Shown piece after piece: positions 33,552 to 41,400 of a DNA stretch of 64,000 nucleotides. Positions within the stretch are counted from its first letter, which is position 1, and each line of letters starts with the position of its first letter. The notes under the pieces are model-generated. The model worked only from the letters and a program-made list of their open reading frames with translations. It ran no database searches and had not been told where the DNA came from. This stretch comes from Arthrobacter sp. zg-Y820. Its GTDB lineage: Bacteria; Actinomycetota; Actinomycetes; Actinomycetales; Micrococcaceae. The position numbers and the translations under genes were made by a program. Location of the stretch: positions 1,054,001 to 1,118,000 of the forward strand of contig NZ_CP126247.1 of the NCBI RefSeq assembly GCF_030142155.1, read 5' to 3'.

Positions 33552-33698
33552 TCAGTGGCCGCCGTTGGTCAGGGCAACGATGAAGACGGCCACAGACATC
33601 AGAGCTGTGGCGACCACGATTCCGTATCCGATGTGGACGATGCGCTGCTGGCGTGCCCGGTCCTGGCGCCATTCGCGGCGTGTCATAGTGATGCTCAT
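33552..33698 (-). CDS. Small single-pass membrane protein (48 aa)
   Basis: A short frame encodes 48 residues: a strongly basic N-terminus (MSITMTRREWRQDRARQQR), then one membrane helix (VVATALMSVAVFIVALT) ending in NGGH. The charge pattern gives a clean N-in topology, and this combination is typical of genuine small actinobacterial membrane proteins. No strong ribosome site is visible; the ATG four codons later is an alternative. The frame ends inside the mfd-side intergenic region and faces mfd. No family was recognised. Confidence 0.55.
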   Translation of the reverse strand: MSITMTRREWRQDRARQQRIVHIGYGIVVATALMSVAVFIVALTNGGH

Positions 33699-33780
33699 GG
33701 CTCGAATATAGAACGGGCCGGCATCGTGCGCTCAGCGTAGTCACTACGCGCCTTCGCGCCGAAAACTACTCGTTAAAGCA

Positions 33781-33819
33781 CTCGTCCACGCAACCCTGAC
33801 GTGGGGTTGCGTGGACGAG
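33781..33819 (-). terminator. Strong terminator hairpin
   Basis: CTCGTCCACGCAACCC pairs with GGGTTGCGTGGACGAG around a short loop (TGACGTG), a 16-bp perfect stem. It sits 18 bases after the stop of the leftward 83-aa membrane protein and would end that transcript; being symmetrical it may also act on the other strand. Confidence 0.7.
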
Positions 33820-33836
33820 GATGCTGGCTTGTGCTG

Positions 33837-34088
33837 TTACTTGCTGGGTACGCGGCCCTCGGCCAGAACCTCGGCGCTGTCCGAGCGTCCCATCATGAAC
33901 GGAACGAAGTAGGCCAGGGTGGCCAGGCCCAGGCAGATGGCCATCGGCCAGACGTTGTCCAGGGACAGCCAGGTCAGGGAGTAGAGCCCGACCAGGAAGA
34001 TTGCCAGGAAGATGACAAAGGTGACGAGGTTGCTGACAAGGTGCCCTTCACCCGAGTGCGTGGGCTGCTTGGACCGTGTTCCTGCCAT
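33837..34088 (-). CDS. Small two-helix membrane protein
   Basis: This 83-aa protein has a polar N-terminus (about 18 residues), two membrane helices (NLVTFVIFLAIFLVGLYSLTW and VWPMAICLGLATLAYFVPFMM) and a short polar tail. The gene lies just downstream of deoC in the same direction, with about 40 bases between, and is followed by a strong hairpin. Function is unknown; the family looks restricted to Micrococcaceae-like organisms, but I could not search. Confidence 0.7.
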   Translation of the reverse strand: MAGTRSKQPTHSGEGHLVSNLVTFVIFLAIFLVGLYSLTWLSLDNVWPMAICLGLATLAYFVPFMMGRSDSAEVLAEGRVPSK

Positions 34089-34126
34089 GGTGTTCTCCGT
34101 TTCAAAAAGTTTTAGTAGCCGGCGGA

Positions 34127-34801
34127 TCAGTAGTCCGACGCGGCGTTCCCACCCTTAACAATAGCGATACCGGAGCTTGCCCCGATACGCGTGGCTCCGG
34201 CGTCGATCATTGCCTGGGCGTCTTCGCGCGAGCGGACTCCGCCGGAGGCCTTCACACCAAGGTCCGGGCCGACCGTCTTGCGCATCAGTGCGACGTCCTC
34301 CACCGTGGCTCCGCCGCCGTTGAATCCGGTGGAGGTTTTCACGAAATCGGCGCCGGCTTCGACGGCCGCCTGGCAGGCGAGGACCTTCTGCTCGTCGGTG
34401 AGCAGCGATGTTTCGATGATGACCTTCAGGATGCCGTCGCCGGTATGGACTTCGTCGGCAACGGCGGCGATGTCGCGGACCAGGGCGTCGTAGTCGTGGC
34501 GGCGGGCGGCTGCGATGTCGATGACCATGTCGATCTCATCGGCGCCGTCCTGCAGAGCGCCCCGGGCTTCGAAGACCTTGACCTCGGTGGTGGTCGCGCC
34601 CAGCGGGAAACCGATCACGGAGCAGGTCAGCACGCCGCTGCCCTTGAGGGCATTGCGGACGGTGCCTACCCACAGCGGGTTCACACAGACGGACTTGAAC
34701 CCGTACTCGGCGGCTTCGGCGCAGACTTTCAGGATGTCGTCGCGGCTGGCCTCGGGCTTGAGGAGCGTGTGGTCAATGAAGGACGCAATGGGTGTAGACA
34801 T
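34127..34801 (-). CDS. deoC: Deoxyribose-phosphate aldolase
   Basis: The 224-aa class I aldolase cleaves 2-deoxyribose 5-phosphate to glyceraldehyde 3-phosphate and acetaldehyde in deoxynucleoside breakdown. The Schiff-base lysine is K155 in DFVKTSTGF. Other landmarks are [11 protein letters not shown] near the N-terminus, [32 protein letters not shown] and the phosphate-binding VKASGGVRS and RIGASSG. The ATG at 34801 starts the conserved sequence; an in-frame ATG seven codons upstream (34822) is possible. The purine nucleoside phosphorylase and phosphohexomutase at 38.7-41.3 kb belong to related salvage steps. Confidence 0.95.
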   Translation of the reverse strand: MSTPIASFIDHTLLKPEASRDDILKVCAEAAEYGFKSVCVNPLWVGTVRNALKGSGVLTCSVIGFPLGATTTEVKVFEARGALQDGADEIDMVIDIAAARRHDYDALVRDIAAVADEVHTGDGILKVIIETSLLTDEQKVLACQAAVEAGADFVKTSTGFNGGGATVEDVALMRKTVGPDLGVKASGGVRSREDAQAMIDAGATRIGASSGIAIVKGGNAASDY

Positions 34802-35273
34802 GCCCACTATCTTGCCATGCAACGGTGGGGGGTGCTGTCTGGGCGCGGGAACAACTTATGGTCGGAGCCGTGTTTGTGACCCGGTCCCGACCATAAGCGT
34901 TTGTGTTACTGGCTAGAGAATAACCGGCCACTTGCCCGACGGCTCGACAACAGCAGGTGCTGAGCTCAATGTGGCGGCAGCAGCAGGCGCTGCGCCACCG
35001 ACAACGGCGATGGTCGCGGCAAGAAGTAAAGCGGATCCAAGTTTCTTCATTTAACTTCTCCAAAGTGGTAATGGAACGGAACAACAGAGACAGCACAAAC
35101 AATACTGATAAAACCATGATTTTGACCCAAAATTCCGTATGTTGTTTGAATCGCCATCCGTGCCGTGCATCTCGAATCCATTTTCCCTGCGCATGACCGG
35201 CGCTGTTCGGGATCAAGCAACGTTCCAGCAGGACCTGGAGTAGTGTGAATCCGATACACCCGCAGACAAGCAT
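34773..35273 (-). CDS. Possible two-helix membrane protein overlapping the peptide gene
   Basis: From an ATG at 35273 a leftward frame starts with two convincing membrane helices ([17 protein letters not shown] and [18 protein letters not shown]) separated by a basic loop ([15 protein letters not shown]). After LEK it continues in another frame through the peptide gene to 34773, where its translation is Arg/Cys-rich and unnatural. No ribosome site is visible. Either only the first 75 codons are real and a frameshift near 35050 separates it from the peptide gene, or the helices are a coincidence. If real, it could be an exporter or processing factor for the peptide. Confidence 0.3.
   Translation of the reverse strand: MLVCGCIGFTLLQVLLERCLIPNSAGHAQGKWIRDARHGWRFKQHTEFWVKIMVLSVLFVLSLLFRSITTLEKLNEETWIRFTSCRDHRRCRWRSACCCRHIELSTCCCRAVGQVAGYSLASNTNAYGRDRVTNTAPTISCSRAQTAPPTVAWQDSGHVYTHCVLH
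34855..34897 (-). terminator. Terminator of the small secreted-peptide gene
   Basis: CTTATGGTCGG (34855-34865) and its exact complement (34887-34897) form an 11-bp stem with a 21-base loop. Read leftward it comes 16 bases after the peptide stop and is followed by TTGTT, as expected for a rho-independent terminator. It marks the peptide gene as a short, separately terminated transcript. Confidence 0.55.
34913..35050 (-). CDS. Very small secreted peptide precursor (45 aa), possible signalling peptide
   Basis: The frame encodes 45 residues. The first 26 are a textbook Sec signal peptide: MKK, a hydrophobic core ([16 protein letters not shown]) and an A-x-A cleavage zone (APAAAA). Only about 19 residues remain after cleavage, ending in [14 protein letters not shown] lies seven bases before the ATG, and an 11-bp hairpin with a T-rich tail follows the stop, so it looks like a real gene. 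Such a short product with a polar, non-structured tail resembles Phr/PapR-type pheromone precursors. The gene is divergent from a TPR-only protein starting at 35287, the fold that binds those pheromones. Pairing is my inference. Alternatively it is an orphan secreted or antimicrobial peptide. Confidence 0.6.
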   Translation of the reverse strand: MKKLGSALLLAATIAVVGGAAPAAAATLSSAPAVVEPSGKWPVIL

Positions 35274-35286
35274 GAAGTAAGGTGCC

Positions 35287-36312
35287 GTGGACAACTCCGT
35301 CGACCAGATACTGAATGAATACCGGGCCCGCCAGCATTGGGAACGCCGGGAATACAAAGCTGCTCAGGAGTACGCAGCCGTTGCTGCGGAGAAGGCCTTG
35401 GTCAAGTCAGATTCCATCGGCTACTGGCGAATGAGTTTGCTGCTTGCAGAGTGCCAGCTTGAGCTGGGAGACATGCAAGAGTTTGCCGCAAGCGCCAAGG
35501 AACTTTCCGAGCATCCCGCTGTTCAAGGGGATCGAAGGATGCTGGCGCGCACAAAAGCTCTGTACTCCCGGGCCCTGCAGATCCTAGGCCAAGTCGGGGA
35601 ATCGCTGGTCTTGGCTCAGGAAGTTGCAGCCCTGGGTGGTGCTGGGACGGACGACGGTATAGGCGAAATCGAAATGCTCCATAGCCTGGTCGCCGCTCTG
35701 GCAGAGAGCGGACAAGAGGACGAGGCATGGACGTATGCGCAAGAGATGGCGAAACTTGCGCATGAAGAGAGTGACCAAGAAACCGCGGGGAAGGCCTATT
35801 GGGCAGTGGGTAACGTGGCCTTCTTGGCGGACGACCCCGAGAACGGGGCCTACTACCACTCATTGGCAGCCGAAAACCTCGCACCAGGCAACGATGTGAA
35901 TACTTGGGCTCAGTTCAACAAGGGCTCGGCCCTCGTTCGCCTCGCGGCGGGCATTGCAGACTCGGAGACGCTGGAATGTATTGAACGTGCCGAACTGGCA
36001 AATTCCGTCACAGGCGGCAGTGCCTTTCAGGAACTTGAGATATCCATGGCGCGGGCCCACTGGCTCCTTCTCACAGGCAAAGCCGAGGAATCCGCGGAAA
36101 GGTTGGGAGAAATTCTCGAACATCGAGACCTGCTTCCCGAACACTCTCTTGCCGAGGTGGAATACGTTGCAGCTCTTGCATTGCGTGAGCTTGGGCGGAA
36201 TGATGAAGCACTGGAAGCAGCGGCCCATTCCGAGAAGGTATTCATAATTCATGGTTCCCGCCGAATGGCTTCTGAAGCCAAACGAGTTATTGAAAGCATC
36301 AACGGGTCCTAA
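35287..36312 (+). CDS. TPR-repeat protein, no DNA-binding domain
   Basis: This 341-aa protein is built from helix pairs throughout. TPR-like units are visible around residues 15-35 (REYKAAQEYAAVAAEKAL), 45-70 (MSLLLAECQLELGDMQEFAA), 85-110 (ALYSRALQILGQVGESLVLA), 145-180, 215-235 and 285-335 (VEYVAALALRELGRNDEALEAA). There is no helix-turn-helix, signal peptide or enzymatic motif. Size and all-TPR makeup resemble Rap proteins, which bind short peptides and control response regulators or transcription factors. A gene for a tiny secreted peptide lies about 240 bases upstream in the opposite direction. The GTG start at 35287 has only a weak ribosome site. Function is unassigned. Confidence 0.7.
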   Translation: MDNSVDQILNEYRARQHWERREYKAAQEYAAVAAEKALVKSDSIGYWRMSLLLAECQLELGDMQEFAASAKELSEHPAVQGDRRMLARTKALYSRALQILGQVGESLVLAQEVAALGGAGTDDGIGEIEMLHSLVAALAESGQEDEAWTYAQEMAKLAHEESDQETAGKAYWAVGNVAFLADDPENGAYYHSLAAENLAPGNDVNTWAQFNKGSALVRLAAGIADSETLECIERAELANSVTGGSAFQELEISMARAHWLLLTGKAEESAERLGEILEHRDLLPEHSLAEVEYVAALALRELGRNDEALEAAAHSEKVFIIHGSRRMASEAKRVIESINGS

Positions 36313-36431
36313 GCGGAGACGTCCCGGCATAGGAGTTGCAGGCCGGCAAACTATAAGTAAATTCTGAGATCGGCGCGGAACGACACGGCGGAGTCAGTGC
36401 GCAGAAAGTCGTGACGCTACCGGGGGGAAGC

Positions 36432-36896
36432 ATGACACAGCAGGACTATAAGGAAAGCGATATATCCACCTCCAGAGAGCCGGAAAGCTTTAATGCGGCC
36501 CCAGATACCGGTGACCTTCTCGAGATCAACCCCGCAGCCGCACCGGACGTCGTCGTCGCACCGGAAGGCCACCTTGTCCTGACGCTGCCGCCCGGAGGAG
36601 TGGTCACCGGGGCCATGGCCGCAACGGCAGCCGAAGAAGTGGACCGCTTGGCCGGTTCCAACAAGATACCGATGCTCCTGGTCCTGACCGGCGTTGAAGC
36701 ACTGACCCGAGGCGCGCGTACCGTCTTCGGCAACGCCGGGTCACTTGAAGCCGTAGCCGTACTTGGCGTCTCGCCCGTGGACCGGGTGATCGCCAACTTC
36801 CTGCTGGGCGGCAACGTCCAGCCCTGCCCCACCCGGTATTTCTCCACCGAAGCGGAGGCCCTGGCCTGGCTGAAGAGAAAGCATGCTGTTGCCTGA
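36432..36896 (+). CDS. STAS/SpoIIAA-like protein
   Basis: This 154-aa protein starts at the ATG at 36432, preceded by GGGGGAAG. After a polar N-terminal 45 residues it has an alternating beta-alpha fold: PEGHLVLTLPPGGVV, MAATAAEEVDRLAG, IPMLLVLTGVEALTRGARTVFG and SPVDRVIANFLLGG, ending in TEAEALAWLKRKHA. That layout matches the actinobacterial SpoIIAA/DUF7793-like family often encoded beside signalling enzymes. The key serine of anti-sigma-antagonist STAS domains is not evident. Its last 14 bases overlap the GGDEF-EAL gene, so both proteins are co-made and may interact. Confidence 0.7.
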   Translation: MTQQDYKESDISTSREPESFNAAPDTGDLLEINPAAAPDVVVAPEGHLVLTLPPGGVVTGAMAATAAEEVDRLAGSNKIPMLLVLTGVEALTRGARTVFGNAGSLEAVAVLGVSPVDRVIANFLLGGNVQPCPTRYFSTEAEALAWLKRKHAVA

Positions 36897-38571
36897 CCCT
36901 TCTGCCCGGTCCTCCGCAGTGCCTGATCCAGCGCCTGATCCAGCGCCTGAGCCCCACCCGGAGCTCGACGACGACCGGCTGAGCCAGGTGGTCGAGGGCA
37001 TCATCCGGATGGCGTCCGGAGACCTGAGCACCTACATTCCGACGTCGAAGGCGCGGGACCAGGTGGACGCGGTCATCACCGGCATCAACCTGCTCGCCGG
37101 CGAACTGAGCGAGGTCTACGCCGACTTCGAGGATCGCGTGGAAACCCGCACCCAGGAGCTGCGCGAAGCCCACGAACAAATGCAGCACATGGCCATGACC
37201 GATCCCCTCACCGGCGTGGGGAACCGGTCCTCGCTCCGCCAGGCGCTCGACAACGCGGTTCAGGCCCGCCCCGAGGGCGGCCTGGGGCCGGCAGTGCTGA
37301 TGATCGACCTGGACGGGTTCAAGGACATCAATGACAGTTTCGGTCATCATGCCGGCGACCTCGTCCTGATGAAGATTGCCACCCGCCTGGTCGGGGCGGC
37401 GGGAGCCGAGAGCGCCGTCGCCCGCTTGGGCGGTGACGAATTCGCCGTGCTGCTGCCCGTTTCAACGGCGCAGCAGTCCCGCAACGCGGCCACCAGGATC
37501 ATGGAGGCCCTGAAACTGCGGATCCAGCTGGACGATCTGGATGTCTGGCCCCGCGCCAGCATCGGCATCCACCTGGCTGTGCCCGATGAAGCCGGCAGCG
37601 ACATCCTGCTGCGGGCCGACACCGCCATGTACGCGGCCAAGGACGACGTGCACCAGCGGATCAAGTTCTTCGAACCGGTGATGCTGTACAGCCGGCAGCT
37701 GCGCCGGGATCTGGCCGGTGAACTGCGGCACGCCGTCACCCGCGGAGAGCTGCAGCTGGTCTACCAGCCGGTGGTGGAGCTGGAAACCGGCAAGCTGCAG
37801 GGCGTGGAGGCCCTGGTGCGCTGGCATCATCCCACCCGCGGCCTGATCATGCCCGACTCCTTCATTCCGCTGGCCGAGGACACCGGACTGATTGTGGGCA
37901 TCGGCCGCTGGGTGCTGCGAACCGCCCTTGAGCAGCTGGCCGGCTGGTGCGCCCTGCTGCGCCCGGAGGACCAGTTCCAGGTACGGGTCAACCTGGCAGC
38001 GTCCGAGCTGCAGAGCATGGACCTGGTGGACTACGTGCGCCGGGCGCTGCGCGAGACCGGAATGCCGGCGTCGTCGTTGATCCTGGAAATCACCGAAAGC
38101 GCGTTTATCGCCGGGGGAGAGGTGGAAACCTACTCGCTGAAGTCCCTGCAGGCGCTGGGCGTCGGGCTGGAGATCGACGACTTCGGCACCGGCTATTCCT
38201 CCATCAGCTACCTGCGCCGGCTGCCGGTGGACACGGTGAAGGTGGACAGGTCGCTGATTGAAGACATTGACGACGACGACGGCCAGCTGCGGTTCGTGGC
38301 CGCCGTGCACAACCTGATCCGCGCCGCCGGCATGGAAGCAGTGTTTGAGGGCATCGAAACCGCGGCACAGGCCAAGCAGCTGCACAAAATGGGGTGCTGC
38401 AGCGGGCAGGGCTACTACTTCAGCCGGCCGCTTCCCGCCGAGCAGGTGGCCACGCTGCTGCGGGAGGGGCGCACCCTGCCCGAGGCCGCCGTCGTTCTTC
38501 CGGAGGCCGCCGTCGTCCTGCCGGACACCGGCGCAGCGCTGCCGGACAGCGGCGCAGCCCTGCCCTCGTAA
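36883..38571 (+). CDS. GGDEF-EAL cyclic-di-GMP enzyme with soluble HAMP-like segment
   Basis: This 562-aa protein has no membrane helix. After a short Pro/Asp/Ala repeat (residues 14-27) comes a HAMP-like helical segment (GIIRMASGDLSTYIPTS, to about 90), a GGDEF domain with intact GGDEF near 184 and MIDLDGFKDINDSFGHHAGD metal/base-binding residues, then an EAL domain with EALVRWHHP near 309, DDFGTGYSS and the EGIET catalytic stretch. Both active sites look complete, so it may make and hydrolyse c-di-GMP. The C-terminus carries a repeated LPEAAVVLPDTGAALPD motif of unknown role. It is translationally coupled to the STAS-like protein, a possible input subunit. Confidence 0.93.
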   Translation: MLLPDPSARSSAVPDPAPDPAPEPHPELDDDRLSQVVEGIIRMASGDLSTYIPTSKARDQVDAVITGINLLAGELSEVYADFEDRVETRTQELREAHEQMQHMAMTDPLTGVGNRSSLRQALDNAVQARPEGGLGPAVLMIDLDGFKDINDSFGHHAGDLVLMKIATRLVGAAGAESAVARLGGDEFAVLLPVSTAQQSRNAATRIMEALKLRIQLDDLDVWPRASIGIHLAVPDEAGSDILLRADTAMYAAKDDVHQRIKFFEPVMLYSRQLRRDLAGELRHAVTRGELQLVYQPVVELETGKLQGVEALVRWHHPTRGLIMPDSFIPLAEDTGLIVGIGRWVLRTALEQLAGWCALLRPEDQFQVRVNLAASELQSMDLVDYVRRALRETGMPASSLILEITESAFIAGGEVETYSLKSLQALGVGLEIDDFGTGYSSISYLRRLPVDTVKVDRSLIEDIDDDDGQLRFVAAVHNLIRAAGMEAVFEGIETAAQAKQLHKMGCCSGQGYYFSRPLPAEQVATLLREGRTLPEAAVVLPEAAVVLPDTGAALPDSGAALPS

Positions 38572-38586
38572 CAGCATCCGCAGACA

Positions 38587-38622
38587 GATCAGGACCGGCT
38601 CCGCGGGGAACCGGTCCTGATC
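38587..38622 (+). terminator. Terminator after the GGDEF-EAL gene
   Basis: GATCAGGACCGGCTCC and GGAACCGGTCCTGATC form a 15-16 bp stem with one mismatch and a four-base GCGG loop, 16 bases after the stop codon. It lies between two convergent genes and may serve both. Confidence 0.65.
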
Positions 38623-38665
38623 GGCGTTCAATCGGCGTTCAATCCCCGTTCACCGGGGTTCGGGC

Positions 38666-40426
38666 TTACAGGCCCAGCGCCGCGTTCACATCGGCGAGCA
38701 CCGCATCGAGGCGGGCGCGTCCCTGCTCGCGTGCGGCGGGCAGATCGGCAGCGGAGTCCACCGGAACAATGACCTCGAGGTAGCACTTGAGCTTCGGCTC
38801 GGTGCCCGAGGGGCGGATGATCACCCGGGTGTTGTCCCGGGTCAGGTACTTCAGCCCGTCCGTGGGCGGCAGCTCGCCGCTGCCCTGGGACAGGTCCACG
38901 GCGCTCTGCACCGCGGAGCCGCCGAAGGACACCGGCGGCTCCGAGCGCAGCCGGGCCATCATTTCGCCCAGCAACCCCAGATCGGAGACCCGGACGGAGA
39001 GCTGGTCCGTCAGGTGCAGGCCGTGCTGCACCGCCAGGTCGTCGAGTTCGTCAAAGAGGGTGCGCCCGCCGGCCTTCAGCGTGGCGGCCATCTCGGCCAC
39101 CAGCAGGCCGGCGGAAATGCCGTCCTTGTCGCGGACCAGGCCCGGAGCCACGCAGTAACCCAGCGCTTCTTCATAGCCGTAGGTCAGGTGCGGCACGCGG
39201 GAAATCCACTTGAAGCCGGTGAGGGTTTCCACATGCGCGAAACCGGCGGCTTCGGCAACCCGGGCGAGCAGCCGGGAGGACACGATCGAGTTGGCGAACA
39301 CGATGCCGGTCTTGGCCTTCTCGCCGCGGACCTTCCAGTGCCCGGACCCGATGCGGCGGGCCAAATGCCGGCCCAGCAGCGCGCCGACTTCATCGCCGCG
39401 CAGCATCCGCCACTGTCCGTCGGCCGGATTCTTCGCGGCCACCGCCACGCGGTCGGCGTCGGGATCGTTGGCGATGACGAGATCGGCGTCGTGCTCGACG
39501 GCGGTCTCCAGCGCCAGATCCAGCGCGCCGGGTTCCTCCGGGTTGGGGAAGGCGACGGTGGGGAAGTCCGGATCCGGCTTCGCCTGCGCCGCCACCGGAA
39601 TGACCTTGCGGAAGCCGGCATCCTTCAGCACCGACTTCATGGTGTCCCCGCCCACGCCGTGCAGCGAGGTGAGGACAATCTTCAGGTCGCGCTCCGGCAG
39701 GTGGTCGCGCGCCGCCAGCCGGCCCACCGCGTTGATGTAGTCGGCGACGATGGATTCGGAAACGTCCGTCCAGCCCTCCGGCGCCGTGTCGATGCTGGCC
39801 AGCGGCACGGTGTAGTCGATGCGCGCGGCGATCTCGGCGTCGTACGGGGCGACGATCTGCGCGCCCTTGCCCGGGCCCTTCACCGTGCGCCCGCCCAGAT
39901 AGACCTTGTAGCCGTTGTCCGCGGCCGGATTGTGGCTGGCGGTGACCATCACGCCGGCGTCGGTGTCCAGTGCGCGGACCGCATAGGCAAGCACCGGCGT
40001 CGGGAGCGTGCAGGGAAGCAGGAAGGTCTCGATGCCCGCGGCGCTGAAGACCGCAGCGGTCTCCAGTGCGAAGGCCCGGGACTTGTGCCGGGCGTCGTAG
40101 CCGATGACGGCGCTGGGGGTGTACTTGTCGCCGGAAGTGTCCTGCAGGAAAGAGGCGATGCCGGCCGCGGTGCGGCGGACCACCACGCGGTTCATCCGGC
40201 GCGGACCGGCGCCGAGCGCGGCCCGCAGGCCGGCCGTGCCGAACTCCAGCGTGCCGGTGAAGCGGTCTTCCAGCTCTGCCTCGGCAGCGGCGGCCGTGGC
40301 GCCTTCGGACTGCGCCGAAGCGATCAGTGCCCGCAGTTCAGCGGCGGTGGCCGGGTCGGGGTCTTCATCGGCCCAGCTCTGGGCGGTGGTCACGAGCTCA
40401 TCAAGCTCGGTGGGGTTCAGCGTCAT
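38666..40426 (-). CDS. Phosphomannomutase/phosphoglucomutase
   Basis: The 586-aa enzyme belongs to the alpha-D-phosphohexomutase superfamily. The active-site serine is in VMVTASHNPAADNGYKVYL (near residue 162). The metal loop is VIANDPDADRVAVA, the sugar-binding loop LTYGYEEALGYCV and the phosphate-binding loop TRDNTRVIIRPSGTEPKLKCY. It interconverts glucose or mannose 1- and 6-phosphates, or pentose phosphates, feeding nucleotide-sugar synthesis for cell envelope and exopolysaccharide, or nucleoside catabolism. In Actinobacteria this longer form (about 550-590 aa) is common next to the purine nucleoside phosphorylase gene, as here (42 bases apart, same direction). Confidence 0.93.
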   Translation of the reverse strand: MTLNPTELDELVTTAQSWADEDPDPATAAELRALIASAQSEGATAAAAEAELEDRFTGTLEFGTAGLRAALGAGPRRMNRVVVRRTAAGIASFLQDTSGDKYTPSAVIGYDARHKSRAFALETAAVFSAAGIETFLLPCTLPTPVLAYAVRALDTDAGVMVTASHNPAADNGYKVYLGGRTVKGPGKGAQIVAPYDAEIAARIDYTVPLASIDTAPEGWTDVSESIVADYINAVGRLAARDHLPERDLKIVLTSLHGVGGDTMKSVLKDAGFRKVIPVAAQAKPDPDFPTVAFPNPEEPGALDLALETAVEHDADLVIANDPDADRVAVAAKNPADGQWRMLRGDEVGALLGRHLARRIGSGHWKVRGEKAKTGIVFANSIVSSRLLARVAEAAGFAHVETLTGFKWISRVPHLTYGYEEALGYCVAPGLVRDKDGISAGLLVAEMAATLKAGGRTLFDELDDLAVQHGLHLTDQLSVRVSDLGLLGEMMARLRSEPPVSFGGSAVQSAVDLSQGSGELPPTDGLKYLTRDNTRVIIRPSGTEPKLKCYLEVIVPVDSAADLPAAREQGRARLDAVLADVNAALGL

Positions 40427-40468
40427 GGGTAGTACCTACGAATCGAAGATAGGGGGAGCGGCAGCTGG

Positions 40469-41269
40469 CTAGAGCTTGCCGATGATGTCAGCCAGCAGGC
40501 GGGAGATCCGGGGGCCTGCTGCGGCTCCGGACTCCAGGACCTCGGCGTGGCTCAGCGGCTCGGCGCTGATGCCGGCGGCCAGGTTGGTCACCAGGGAAAT
40601 GCCGAACACCTCCATTCCGGCATGCCGGGCGGCGATGGCCTCCAGCGCGGTGGACATGCCCACCAGGTCCGCGCCGATGGTCTTGGCGTAGCGGACCTCG
40701 GCCGGGGTTTCGTAGTGCGGGCCGGTGAACTGCGCGTAAACGCCTTCATCCAGGGTCGGGTCCACGGTGCGGGCCAGGTCCCGCAGGCGGGAGGAGTACA
40801 GGTCGGTGAGGTCCACAAACGTGGCACCTTCCAGCGGCGACGCGGCCGTGAGGTTCAGGTGGTCGCTGATCAGCACCGGGGTGCCCGGCTTCCAGTCCGG
40901 GTTCAGCCCGCCGCAGCCGTTGGTCAGGACCATGACCTTGGCGCCGGCCGCCGCTGCGGTGCGCACGCCGTGGACGACGGCGCGCACGCCCTTGCCCTCG
41001 TAGTAATGCGTCCGGGCGCCCAGGACCAGGGCGCGCTTGCCCGAGGTCGTCAGCACGGAGCGGATGGTGCCCACATGGCCCTGCACCGCGGGGGCGGAGA
41101 AGCCGGGGATGTCGCTGGCGTTCAGGGTGGCTGTGGTCTCGCCGATCAGGTCGGCGGCCTCGCCCCAGCCGCTGCCGAGGACCAGGGCAATGTCATGGCT
41201 GGGCACACCGGTTTTCTCGGCAATGTACTTGGCGGCCTGCTGGGCTAATTCAAAGGGATCGTTGTTCAC
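40469..41269 (-). CDS. Purine nucleoside phosphorylase (trimeric type)
   Basis: The 266-aa enzyme is of the family 2 PNP class. Landmarks are [14 protein letters not shown] (phosphate-binding), [39 protein letters not shown], the purine-site Glu in [29 protein letters not shown] and [10 protein letters not shown]. It splits inosine and guanosine to base and ribose 1-phosphate, which the adjacent phosphohexomutase may convert to ribose 5-phosphate. It starts divergently from the quinone dehydrogenase at 41401. Confidence 0.93.
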   Translation of the reverse strand: MNNDPFELAQQAAKYIAEKTGVPSHDIALVLGSGWGEAADLIGETTATLNASDIPGFSAPAVQGHVGTIRSVLTTSGKRALVLGARTHYYEGKGVRAVVHGVRTAAAAGAKVMVLTNGCGGLNPDWKPGTPVLISDHLNLTAASPLEGATFVDLTDLYSSRLRDLARTVDPTLDEGVYAQFTGPHYETPAEVRYAKTIGADLVGMSTALEAIAARHAGMEVFGISLVTNLAAGISAEPLSHAEVLESGAAAGPRISRLLADIIGKL

Positions 41270-41400
41270 TAATCCAACCTACCGCGAGTTCGCCCGCTCT
41301 GCAGGAGCATGCCGGCTCCCGGAGGTCTGGGCGGGGCTGCTGCCCCGGCGTTTGGGCCGCCGTTTGAGCAGCGGGCAGGGATGGGACAGAATGGACAACT

